This document shows positions 1 to 5,494 of a stretch of 5,892 nucleotides of DNA, one piece after another (position 1 is the first letter of the stretch; each line of letters begins with the position of its first letter). Both the position numbers and the translations under genes were made by a program. Under the pieces are notes generated by a model. It did no database searches, was not told the DNA's origin, and saw nothing but the letters and a program-made list of their open reading frames with translations. Source of the stretch: Candidatus Kaiserbacteria bacterium (GTDB lineage: Bacteria > Patescibacteriota > Minisyncoccia > Phycocordibacterales > UBA918); assembly GCA_020428895.1 (NCBI GenBank), contig JAGQLZ010000014.1, positions 1,635 through 7,526 of the forward strand, written 5' to 3'.

Positions 1-4
1 AGAT

Positions 5-1720
5 ATGAGAAAGAAGGCATTATTTAGAATAAGAATATTGACCGGCTTAGTATTGCTGGTTTCTTTAATTTTGATAGCCAGGTTGTATCATGTTCAGGTT
101 TTAAACGGTAATTATTATGCTAGTAAAGCAGAAAGTCAGTATGTGCATACCACCGCTCAGTTATATTCTCGTGGTGCAATTTACTTTACAACTAAAGACG
201 GGGAAGCAGTATCAGCCGCCGCTATAAAGTCTGGCTATGTTTTGGCACTAGACCCGTCTAGGTTAACTGAACCTGAAAAGGCTTACGAGATTGCTAAAAA
301 TCACATAAGCATAGATAAAGACGTGTTTATGTATCGAGCTAATTTACCGAATCGAACTTTTGTTGAAATTGAGGATAAATTAACAGAAATAGCAGCCAGT
401 GAAATAGAAGCTGCCAATCTTGATGGAGTAATGTTGTATCGAAATCAGTGGCGGTATTATCCAGGTAAAGATCTCAGTGCGCGAACAATCGGATTTGTTG
501 GATATAATGCTGACGGAACAGATTTACATGGTAAATACGGTTTAGAGAGACAATACGACCACGTACTCTGGCGCAACAATGAGAAAATGTCAGTGAATTT
601 TTTTGCTGAGATTTTTGGTAACATTGGAGCCTTAATATTTGATAGACGTAATAATAGTGAAGCAGATGTAGTTACAACTATTGAACCAACTGTTGCAAGG
701 ATTCTTGATGGTGAGTTAATGAAAGTTAACGATAAATTCGATAGTGTAATTACAGGCGGGATTATTATTAATCCTAAAGACGGTTCAGTTTACGCATTGA
801 ATACCGTTCCAACATTTGATCCGAATGACCGTAGTAATGTACCAATTGAAGACTTCCAGAACCCATTGGTAGAAAGTGTTTATGAGATGGGCTCGATAAT
901 TAAACCGTTAACTGTGGCATCAGGATTAGATGATGGAGCGGTTACTGCTTATTCAACATATTATGATGCGGGTTTCTTAGAACTTAATGATTTTACAATC
1001 AAGAACTATGACGGCAAAGGTCGCGGTACTGTAGACATGCAACAAGTTTTAAATCAGTCCTTAAACACCGGTGTAGCAGAAATTGTAAAAAGAATGGGGC
1101 GAAACTCGTTTCGAAGTTATTTCAAAAATCTTCAATTAGGAAGTGAGACAGGTATAGACCTACCAAATGAAGCTTTTGGTTTGGTTGATAACCTAGATGC
1201 ACCACGCGATGTTGAGTATGCTACAGCATCGTTTGGACAGGGTATTGCGTTAACTCCGATTGCAACAGTCCGAGCTTTATCAGCTTTAGGTAACGGAGGT
1301 TATATGATAACTCCACATATTGTTAGCTCAATTAAATACACAGATGGAACTGTTAAGGAAATTATGTATCCGAAAGGAGCGCAAGTTTTTAAACAATCCA
1401 CTAGTGAAGAAATTTCACGTATGTTAACAGTTGTGGTAGATGAGGCGTTGAAAGGTGGAGATGTAGCTATGGAGCATTATAGTATAGCGGCTAAAACTGG
1501 TACTGCGCAGATAGCCGACCTTAATAATGGTGGTTATTATGAAGACAAATACCTACATTCATTTTTTGGTTATTTCCCAAGCTATGATCCAAAATTTTTA
1601 GTTTTTCTTTACACTGTAGAACCGCAAGGAGTGCGTTATGGATCAGAAACTTTAACGGATCCGTTTATGGACTTAGTAAAGTTCCTGATAAATTATTATA
1701 ACATCCCACCAGACAGATAA
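5..1720 (+). CDS. ftsI: Class B penicillin-binding protein, FtsI-type peptidoglycan D,D-transpeptidase
   Basis: This protein (571 aa) cross-links peptidoglycan stem peptides outside the membrane, probably at the division septum. A very short cytoplasmic head (MRKKALFRIR) precedes one membrane anchor at about residues 11-27. The class B dimerisation region follows, with R56-G57-A-I-Y in place of the usual RGxIxDRNG, and the 'GLE' signature near 179-181. The transpeptidase domain runs from about 222 to 560. Its three active-site motifs are intact: SxxK (S297-I-I-K300, nucleophile S297), SxN (S352-L-N354) and KTGT (497-500). The length is normal for the family and there are no PASTA repeats. The ATG lies four bases from the window edge, so no ribosome site can be judged, but the basic residues followed by an anchor fit a true N-terminus. 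A murF-like gene follows 57 bases downstream, which favours the division enzyme (ftsI) over the elongation enzyme (mrdA). The symbol is less certain than the family. Confidence 0.93.
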   Translation: MRKKALFRIRILTGLVLLVSLILIARLYHVQVLNGNYYASKAESQYVHTTAQLYSRGAIYFTTKDGEAVSAAAIKSGYVLALDPSRLTEPEKAYEIAKNHISIDKDVFMYRANLPNRTFVEIEDKLTEIAASEIEAANLDGVMLYRNQWRYYPGKDLSARTIGFVGYNADGTDLHGKYGLERQYDHVLWRNNEKMSVNFFAEIFGNIGALIFDRRNNSEADVVTTIEPTVARILDGELMKVNDKFDSVITGGIIINPKDGSVYALNTVPTFDPNDRSNVPIEDFQNPLVESVYEMGSIIKPLTVASGLDDGAVTAYSTYYDAGFLELNDFTIKNYDGKGRGTVDMQQVLNQSLNTGVAEIVKRMGRNSFRSYFKNLQLGSETGIDLPNEAFGLVDNLDAPRDVEYATASFGQGIALTPIATVRALSALGNGGYMITPHIVSSIKYTDGTVKEIMYPKGAQVFKQSTSEEISRMLTVVVDEALKGGDVAMEHYSIAAKTGTAQIADLNNGGYYEDKYLHSFFGYFPSYDPKFLVFLYTVEPQGVRYGSETLTDPFMDLVKFLINYYNIPPDR

Positions 1721-1748
1721 TCATTTGAACATTAAAAGCTTAAATAAA

Positions 1749-1757
1749 TGTTATAAT
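1749..1757 (+). promoter_or_regulatory. Extended -10 promoter for murF
   Basis: TGTTATAAT is a perfect TG-N-TATAAT extended -10 in the gap after the ftsI stop. The only -35 candidate, TTGAAC at 1725-1730, sits 21 bases upstream, which is too far, so the extended -10 probably carries the activity. The predicted transcript starts near 1764, about 14 bases before the murF ATG. No Shine-Dalgarno is visible in that leader. Inferred from sequence only. Confidence 0.6.
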
Positions 1758-1777
1758 CACCAAACAAAATATCCAAT

Positions 1778-3082
1778 ATGAAAGCATTTTTTAAGAAGAT
1801 GGTGGTAGCGATATTGTCAGCCGAAGCACGAATGCTTATAAATCGTACCAAACCAATTATAATTGCGGTTACCGGTAGTGTCGGTAAGACCTCAACAAAA
1901 GACGCAATTTACGAAGCTCTTAAAGGAAAATTATCGGCTCGTAAAAGTCAAAAAAGTTATAATTCTGAAATTGGTATACCGCTTACGGTACTTGGTTTAC
2001 CAAATGCTTGGAACAATCCAATTCTTTGGACAAAAAACATAGTAGATGGTTTTTTTACGGCTTTATTCCCAAGCAACTACCCAAAAGTGTTAGTAATTGA
2101 AGCGGGAGTTGATCGACCGGGTGACATGAAGAGTTTGACCAGCTGGCTTAAGCCTGATGTGGTGGTTTTGACTCGATTACCTGACGTGCCAGTCCATGTT
2201 GAATATTTTAAAATGCCAGAAGATGTAGTAGCGGAAAAAATGGAATTGGTTTATGCCTTAAAACCAGAAGGCGTTCTTGTCTATAATCATGATGACATGA
2301 TTATTCGAAATCAATTAGAAAATGTTAGACACCGATCCATTGGCTATAGCCGGTATAGTGACTCGCAGTTTAGAATGAAAAATGATAGTTTTTTATACCA
2401 AGATGATACGATTTCTGGATTGCAGTTTGACATATCTTCACTTAGCGAAACGGTTACTGTGAAAGTTCGAGGGATGGTTGGTGACCATGTTTTATATAGT
2501 TGTGGAGCAGCTTTGGCGACCGCCTCATTATTTGAAATGTCACTTGCAGAAGCAGCTAATGAATTGTCTGGATTGGAACCGACTCCGGGTCGTATGCGGA
2601 TATTATTAGGCATTAAACACACTACTATCATTGATGATACTTATAACTCTTCACCAGTAGCGGTTGAAAGTGCTTTGGCCACAATACGAGAAATTCATGG
2701 TGTTAAACGTAAGATAGCCGTACTTGGTGATATGTTGGAACTTGGCCAGTATTCAGTACGTGAACATGAACGGATTGGCGCGTTAACAGCCCAAAGTGCT
2801 GATATCTTATTTACGGTTGGTGTACGAGCTAGAAAAATAGCTGAAGGAGCTTTAGAAAATGGCATGGATGAAGCAAATATATTCCAATATGAAGATGTTA
2901 AACGAGCAGGTAGGGAATTGCAGGATATGATTGAATCTGGTGATTTGATATTGGTCAAAGCTTCACAAGGGATTAGAGCTGAAAGAATAGTAGAAGAAAT
3001 AATGTACGAACCAGACAAAGCTGAAGAATTATTGGTTAGACAAGGGTCAGTTTGGCAGAATAAGCCTGATATACTTGCATAA
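1778..3082 (+). CDS. murF: MurF-like UDP-MurNAc-tripeptide:D-Ala-D-Ala ligase lacking the N-terminal substrate domain
   Basis: A Mur ligase (434 aa) expected to add D-Ala-D-Ala to UDP-MurNAc-tripeptide with ATP in the cytoplasm. The central ATPase domain has the P-loop T32-G-S-V-G-K37-T-S, then N62-S-E-I-G-I-P-L-T, then E108-A-G-V-D-R-P-G. K154 in 'AEKMEL' aligns by eye with the Lys region carbamylated in Mur ligases. 'NHDD' is at 170-173. The C-terminal domain shows D286-D-T-Y-N290-S-S-P, the MurF-typical G317-D-M-L-E-L-G, and V393-K-A-S-Q-G-I-R. The odd point is the P-loop at residue 32: usual MurF proteins have about 80-100 residues before it that bind the UDP-sugar. Here only a basic amphipathic helix (MKAFFKKMVVAILS) precedes it, and the ftsI stop 57 bases upstream leaves no room for the missing domain. 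MurF fits better than MurE or MurC because of the GDMLELG and DDTYNSSP motifs. It lies just after ftsI as in dcw clusters. Confidence 0.88.
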   Translation: MKAFFKKMVVAILSAEARMLINRTKPIIIAVTGSVGKTSTKDAIYEALKGKLSARKSQKSYNSEIGIPLTVLGLPNAWNNPILWTKNIVDGFFTALFPSNYPKVLVIEAGVDRPGDMKSLTSWLKPDVVVLTRLPDVPVHVEYFKMPEDVVAEKMELVYALKPEGVLVYNHDDMIIRNQLENVRHRSIGYSRYSDSQFRMKNDSFLYQDDTISGLQFDISSLSETVTVKVRGMVGDHVLYSCGAALATASLFEMSLAEAANELSGLEPTPGRMRILLGIKHTTIIDDTYNSSPVAVESALATIREIHGVKRKIAVLGDMLELGQYSVREHERIGALTAQSADILFTVGVRARKIAEGALENGMDEANIFQYEDVKRAGRELQDMIESGDLILVKASQGIRAERIVEEIMYEPDKAEELLVRQGSVWQNKPDILA

Positions 3083-3103
3083 AGTCAAATAGTATGGTAT
3101 AGT
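3075..3103 (+). promoter_or_regulatory. Promoter for the secreted protein gene
   Basis: A -35 TTGCAT (3075-3080) and a -10 TATAGT (3098-3103) are separated by exactly 17 bases, with an extended TG at 3095-3096. The -35 is built into the last codons of murF and ends on the first base of its TAA. The predicted start is near 3110, leaving a leader of about 12 bases before the ATG at 3122, without a Shine-Dalgarno. This is one of the best promoter matches in the window. Confidence 0.7.
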
Positions 3104-3122
3104 CATACTACTAAAAGTAGTA
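3090..3122 (+). repeat. Two overlapping 7-bp inverted repeats over promoter and start codon
   Basis: TAGTATG (3090-3096) pairs with CATACTA (3104-3110) across the -10 element. TACTACT (3106-3112) pairs with AGTAGTA (3116-3122) across a 3-base loop and ends on the A of the start codon. The two share bases 3106-3110, so they could not both form on one strand. The first flanks the -10 and could be an operator. The second could fold only partly in RNA, because the predicted transcript starts near 3110. Function is unknown and chance is possible in AT-rich DNA. Confidence 0.4.
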
Positions 3123-4138
3123 TGAAAAATTATATTATAAATACTGTAGTAGTTGGTTTGGTAGCTGTTTTAGCAGTAGTTAGTATTGCTTATCCTAATA
3201 ATGTAGTAGCTGCCATTACTACCTATACAACTAATGACCAAGCTGAATTAGTGGCTTATTTGCAGAAAGTAGTAGCTAATTTAGAAGCTCAAGTAGAAGC
3301 TCGTAAAAGAGGTGATTATTCAAATACAGTGTCATATCACATTTTTGTAAACGGATCGTCAGTAACCGGAGGTGAAACTACGGGCTCTTCTAATGTTTCT
3401 GATTCTGGATACGGTACTACTAATCCAGATTTGAAGAAGCGTGGTTCGTATGACATAGAGTTATCTACATTATCTGCTAATAACATCAAGAATGATGAAG
3501 TAACTCTTCGTACAAATATTGACCTAGATGGCGCACCAAAGGCTGTTGGTTATTTTGAATATGGAACGAGCCGGAGCAATTTAAAATATAAAACTAAAAC
3601 TCTAAATATCATAAACACCGGTGATGATACACGATCATTTAAGATCACTATTGATAATTTGGATGATGATAAAACATATTACTTTCGCTCAGTAGCATAC
3701 GGCCCTGATGGTTATAAGCAGTATGGAAAAATTCTTAGTTTTACCACTGATGATGACTCGCAATCAAATAACGGTGATGAACCCGAAGTTGATACAGAAG
3801 GGTACGATAAAGTAAAATCTACAACTGCTTATGTCTATGGACAAGTTGATATGAATGATTATCGTAACGGCACAGTTTTCTTTATTTTTGGACTTGATGA
3901 TGACGATGTTGAAGATGCCACAGATGAAGATACTTATAACGATATCAAAACTGAACGTAACGAGTTAATGAAATTTATCGTTGATAACGATCTTGATGGT
4001 AAAAAAGATTACTACGGTCGATTATATCGTTTAATTGAAGATACTAGATATTACTACACATTGTGTGTTGAATATGAAGATGGTGACAAAGAAAAATTAG
4101 AGTGTGGTTCAATTAAAAATTTTCGAACCGACGATTAA
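3122..4138 (+). CDS. Secreted protein with two fibronectin-III-like modules, function unknown
   Basis: A 338-residue exported protein; the specific function is not recognised. An uncleaved or cleavable signal sequence spans about residues 1-31 (hydrophobic 7-24, likely cleavage after A30 or A31 in VVAA). Next is a short amphipathic helix, 38-62 (NDQAELVAYLQKVVANLEAQ), perhaps a coiled coil, then a Ser/Thr/Gly-rich linker (78-100). Module 1 (about 110-209) follows the bacterial Fn3-like pattern: 'YFEYGTS' strand, 'NLDDDKTYYFRS' and the closing 'LSFTTD'. Module 2 (about 226-337) repeats it ('AYVYGQV', 'FFIFGLD', 'IEDTRYYYTLCVEY', 'KNFRTDD') but carries an acidic, mostly helical insertion at about 259-303. 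That insertion includes D288-N-D-L-D-G-K-K-D296, which resembles a calcium loop. The mature protein has only two cysteines, C315 and C328, which could form a disulfide. It has its own promoter and terminator, so it is probably monocistronic. Likely a surface or periplasmic adhesin-like or scaffold protein (inference). No enzyme motif or sortase signal was seen. Confidence 0.85.
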   Translation: MKNYIINTVVVGLVAVLAVVSIAYPNNVVAAITTYTTNDQAELVAYLQKVVANLEAQVEARKRGDYSNTVSYHIFVNGSSVTGGETTGSSNVSDSGYGTTNPDLKKRGSYDIELSTLSANNIKNDEVTLRTNIDLDGAPKAVGYFEYGTSRSNLKYKTKTLNIINTGDDTRSFKITIDNLDDDKTYYFRSVAYGPDGYKQYGKILSFTTDDDSQSNNGDEPEVDTEGYDKVKSTTAYVYGQVDMNDYRNGTVFFIFGLDDDDVEDATDEDTYNDIKTERNELMKFIVDNDLDGKKDYYGRLYRLIEDTRYYYTLCVEYEDGDKEKLECGSIKNFRTDD

Positions 4139-4147
4139 TTTGATGAT

Positions 4148-4186
4148 AAACAAAACACCGGCGCCGTAGGCGCCGGTGTTTTGTTT
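4148..4186. terminator. Strong bidirectional intrinsic terminator
   Basis: The arms at 4148-4165 and 4169-4186 are perfectly complementary over 18 bp around a GTA loop. The core ACCGGCGCC/GGCGCCGGT is GC-rich and the outer part is A-rich on the left (AAACAAAAC) and T-rich on the right (GTTTTGTTT). It therefore has a U-tract in both directions. It lies between two converging genes, the secreted protein (stop at 4138) and the ZIP transporter (stop at 4208), so it can end both transcripts. Confidence 0.92.
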
Positions 4187-4196
4187 GCCTAGGCAA
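4185..4196. repeat. 12-bp perfect palindrome beside the terminator
   Basis: TTGCCTAGGCAA reads the same on both strands and overlaps the right-hand T-rich end of the terminator by two bases. It lies just past the ZIP stop codon on the minus strand. With no loop it would be a poor RNA hairpin, so it may be a protein site or chance. Confidence 0.35.
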
Positions 4197-4207
4197 GTAA
4201 ATAATAT

Positions 4208-5008
4208 CTAGTTATGTTCATTCAGGTCGTATCGACTAGTTTCTTCATCAGTGTGACTGTCAGCGAATACCTCATGAGTCAAAATCAAGACTGTAGTCAT
4301 TATGATAAAACCAATAGTGATGGACAAAGCTGAGTGCCAAATACTGCCATAATTTTTTAGATTACCGTGAATGCGTGGCAATAGATCGCTGGCGGCTAAA
4401 AATAACAAGTTGCCAGCTGCAATACCAGTTAGTAACCAAATATATTCATTGGCATGTTTTGCTACTAAAACAATAAATAAAGTACCAACAATAATGCTAC
4501 TGGCAGAAATAAAGTTATATAAAGCCGCTTTAGTTTTGGTATAACCAGCTCTTATGAGTACACCAAATTCCACAATTTCTTGTGGAATTTCATGCAGAGC
4601 TAATCCAACAGCCGTAGCAAAACCCAAAGATGGATCAATCAAAAACGCTCCACCTAAGATTATACCGTCGGCTGTATTATGAATCGCATCACCAACTAGT
4701 AGTAACATAGCTGCCCCTTTGCGATCACAGTCGGCTTCTTCAAGATGATGATAACGTTTATGAAGAATGTTAGCTAAAATGTAAAAAGTAATAAAACCAA
4801 AAGCGACAGCAATTCCTCCATATTCAGGAGACATCGCTAATGTTTCAGGTATTAGTTCAAACAATACTAAACTCAAAAATACTCCAACTGCTACTGGTAC
4901 CACAAATCTTTCAATTCCTTCTAAGTGTCCAGAATTTCTAAAAAACAAAACTCCAACTAGGGAAGTGATAGCTATAGCGGTGGCGGCTAAAATTGATTCA
5001 ATTATCAT
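4208..5008 (-). CDS. ZIP-family divalent metal transporter, probably zinc uptake
   Basis: An inner-membrane ZIP (SLC39-type) transporter of 266 residues, the usual bacterial length. About eight membrane segments are visible (near 4-23, 33-55, 64-82, 98-123, 127-153, 162-182, 188-208, 223-246). The TM2 motif E51-L-I-P-E55 is present. TM4 carries the metal ligand pattern H110-N-T-A-D114-G. TM5 carries H139-E140-I-P-Q-E144, where the more common GD after this motif is replaced by V-E. The TM3-TM4 loop (83-98) has H83, H87, H88 and C94, and the C-terminal tail (249-266) is acidic with two His; both are typical metal-sensing or handling segments. Zinc is the likeliest substrate, but ZIPs also carry Fe, Mn or Cd. 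The gene diverges from a Fur/Zur-family regulator across 88 bases with two shared palindromes, so it is probably metal-repressed. The ATG at 5008 has no Shine-Dalgarno, with 'TTACTTTA' just before it. The family is secure; the metal is inferred. Confidence 0.93.
   Translation of the reverse strand: MIIESILAATAIAITSLVGVLFFRNSGHLEGIERFVVPVAVGVFLSLVLFELIPETLAMSPEYGGIAVAFGFITFYILANILHKRYHHLEEADCDRKGAAMLLLVGDAIHNTADGIILGGAFLIDPSLGFATAVGLALHEIPQEIVEFGVLIRAGYTKTKAALYNFISASSIIVGTLFIVLVAKHANEYIWLLTGIAAGNLLFLAASDLLPRIHGNLKNYGSIWHSALSITIGFIIMTTVLILTHEVFADSHTDEETSRYDLNEHN
4565..4590 (-). repeat. 11-bp perfect inverted repeat inside the ZIP coding region
   Basis: AAATTCCACAA (4565-4575) and TTGTGGAATTT (4580-4590) are exact reverse complements around a 4-base loop. 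The stem covers the codons for E140-I-P-Q-E-I-V-E-F148, the metal-binding TM5 signature. The repeat follows from the codons for the near-symmetric EIPQEIVEF, so protein constraint may explain it, although an mRNA hairpin should form. Confidence 0.6.
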
Positions 5009-5035
5009 TAAAGTAACAGTTTATTTTGGTAGTAT

Positions 5036-5052
5036 ATGCAAATCATTTGCAA
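5036..5052. promoter_or_regulatory. Operator 1: 17-bp near-perfect palindrome (predicted Zur/Fur box)
   Basis: ATGCAAAT-C-ATTTGCAA is an 8-1-8 palindrome with one mismatch at the outermost pair. It matches operator 2 in 16 of 17 positions when read on the minus strand. It covers the predicted ZIP transcription start (near 5051), where a bound repressor would block initiation. The inner 15 bases differ from the actinobacterial Zur box, as I recall it (TGAAAATCATTTTCA), at only one position per half-site. Confidence 0.75.
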
Positions 5053-5081
5053 TTGCGATTATAACAAATACCTGTTAAGAT
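5053..5081 (+). promoter_or_regulatory. Promoter for the Fur/Zur-family repressor
   Basis: A -35 TTGCGA (5053-5058) and a -10 TAAGAT (5076-5081) are separated by 17 bases, with an extended TG at 5073-5074. The predicted start is near 5088, about nine bases before the ATG at 5097. The -10 and start fall at or inside operator 2, so the repressor should control its own gene. The -10 matches consensus at four of six positions, so this call is weaker than the ZIP promoter. Confidence 0.5.
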
Positions 5082-5085
5082 GCAA
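5058..5085 (-). promoter_or_regulatory. Promoter for the ZIP transporter
   Basis: On the minus strand a -35 TTGCAT (5085-5080) and a perfect -10 TATAAT (5063-5058) are separated by 16 bases, with an extended TG (TGTTATAAT). The -35 is part of operator 2 and the predicted start (near 5051) lies in operator 1, so both palindromes can shut off this promoter. The leader to the ATG at 5008 is about 43 bases and holds no Shine-Dalgarno. Confidence 0.75.
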
Positions 5086-5096
5086 ATGATTTGCAT
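5080..5096. promoter_or_regulatory. Operator 2: 17-bp perfect palindrome (predicted Zur/Fur box)
   Basis: ATGCAAAT-G-ATTTGCAT is a perfect 8-1-8 palindrome ending one base before the repressor ATG. It overlaps the ZIP -35 and the repressor -10 and start. Its centre (5088) is 44 bp, about four helical turns, from the centre of operator 1 (5044), so two bound dimers would lie on nearly the same face of the DNA. The adjacent metalloregulator gene makes it the obvious ligand. Confidence 0.8.
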
Positions 5097-5450
5097 ATGA
5101 CAATTAGACTAACGGACAAAAGAAAACAAATTTTACAAGTGCTAAAGCGTCAGCATGGCACTATGTCAGTTAAAGATATTCATAATAAATTACCAAAAAT
5201 TGATCAGGTGACAATTTATAGAAGTTTGGATTTATTTGTTAAAAATAAATTAATAAAAGAAGTACACTTAGGTAAAGAGGGGATGTTATATGAATATCAA
5301 ACTGAACCACATCACCATGCTATTTGTGATGATTGTCGTAAGGTTCGCCACTTTACCGCTCCGGATGAAAAAATAAAAAAACTCTTAGGTTTAGAGGATT
5401 TTGAAGTTGAAGAAATTGAAGTGATAGTAAAAGGAGTTTGTAAAAAATAG
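5097..5450 (+). CDS. Short Fur/Zur-family metal-dependent repressor
   Basis: A cytoplasmic metalloregulator of 117 residues that should bind the adjacent palindromes when metal-loaded. The N-terminal winged helix carries the family recognition motif D36-Q-V-T-I-Y-R-S-L-D45. The metal region shows E66, H72-H-H74 and C77-x-x-C80, matching the Fur ligand pattern (E81, H88, H90, C93, C96 in E. coli Fur). The C-terminus ends G113-V-C115-K-K, so the second CxxC of the structural zinc site has only its first Cys. The protein is 15-30 residues shorter than usual. Shifting the reading frame at the A-run before the stop does not restore a CxxC. The ATG at 5097 is preferred to a TTG six bases earlier, which lies inside operator 2 and almost at the predicted transcript start. 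The gene diverges from a ZIP transporter, so Zur is the best guess; Fur, Mur or PerR cannot be excluded. Confidence 0.92.
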   Translation: MTIRLTDKRKQILQVLKRQHGTMSVKDIHNKLPKIDQVTIYRSLDLFVKNKLIKEVHLGKEGMLYEYQTEPHHHAICDDCRKVRHFTAPDEKIKKLLGLEDFEVEEIEVIVKGVCKK

Positions 5451-5452
5451 AT

Positions 5453-5488
5453 TACCCGCCGCAATTTGCGACGGGTATTTTAGTTTTT
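5453..5488. terminator. Hairpin terminator after the repressor gene, probably bidirectional
   Basis: The outer stem TACCCG (5453-5458) pairs with CGGGTA (5472-5477). After one C-A mismatch, CGC (5460-5462) pairs with GCG (5468-5470) around an AATTT loop. TTTTAGTTTTT follows (5478-5488). On the other strand the stem is followed by an A/T tract derived from the AAAAAA at 5442-5447. It lies between the converging repressor (stop 5450) and small hypothetical gene (stop 5495). Confidence 0.82.
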
Positions 5489-5494
5489 GTGAAT

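Noticed and set aside
2344..2631. Minus-strand open frame within murF
   Set aside because: It lies entirely inside a well-supported Mur ligase gene and its translation has no recognisable domain.
2695..3018. Second minus-strand open frame within murF
   Set aside because: Serine-rich, low-information translation typical of an antisense shadow of the conserved C-terminal domain.
3075..3080. TTGCAT before the secreted-protein gene as a third Zur/Fur operator
   Set aside because: Only a half-site is present with no symmetric partner; it is explained as a -35 element and the end of murF.
4148..4186. The perfect 18-bp inverted repeat as a mobile-element end or CRISPR repeat
   Set aside because: It is single-copy, has a 3-base loop and flanking A and T tracts, and sits between convergent genes, so it is a terminator.
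5091..5096. TTG start for the Fur/Zur gene, adding two residues (M-H)
   Set aside because: The TTG lies inside operator 2 and about three bases from the predicted transcript start; the ATG at 5097 gives a normal family N-terminus.
5441..5475. Frameshift in the A-run hiding a full-length Fur C-terminus
   Set aside because: Reading on in either alternative frame gives no CxxC and runs straight into the terminator hairpin.
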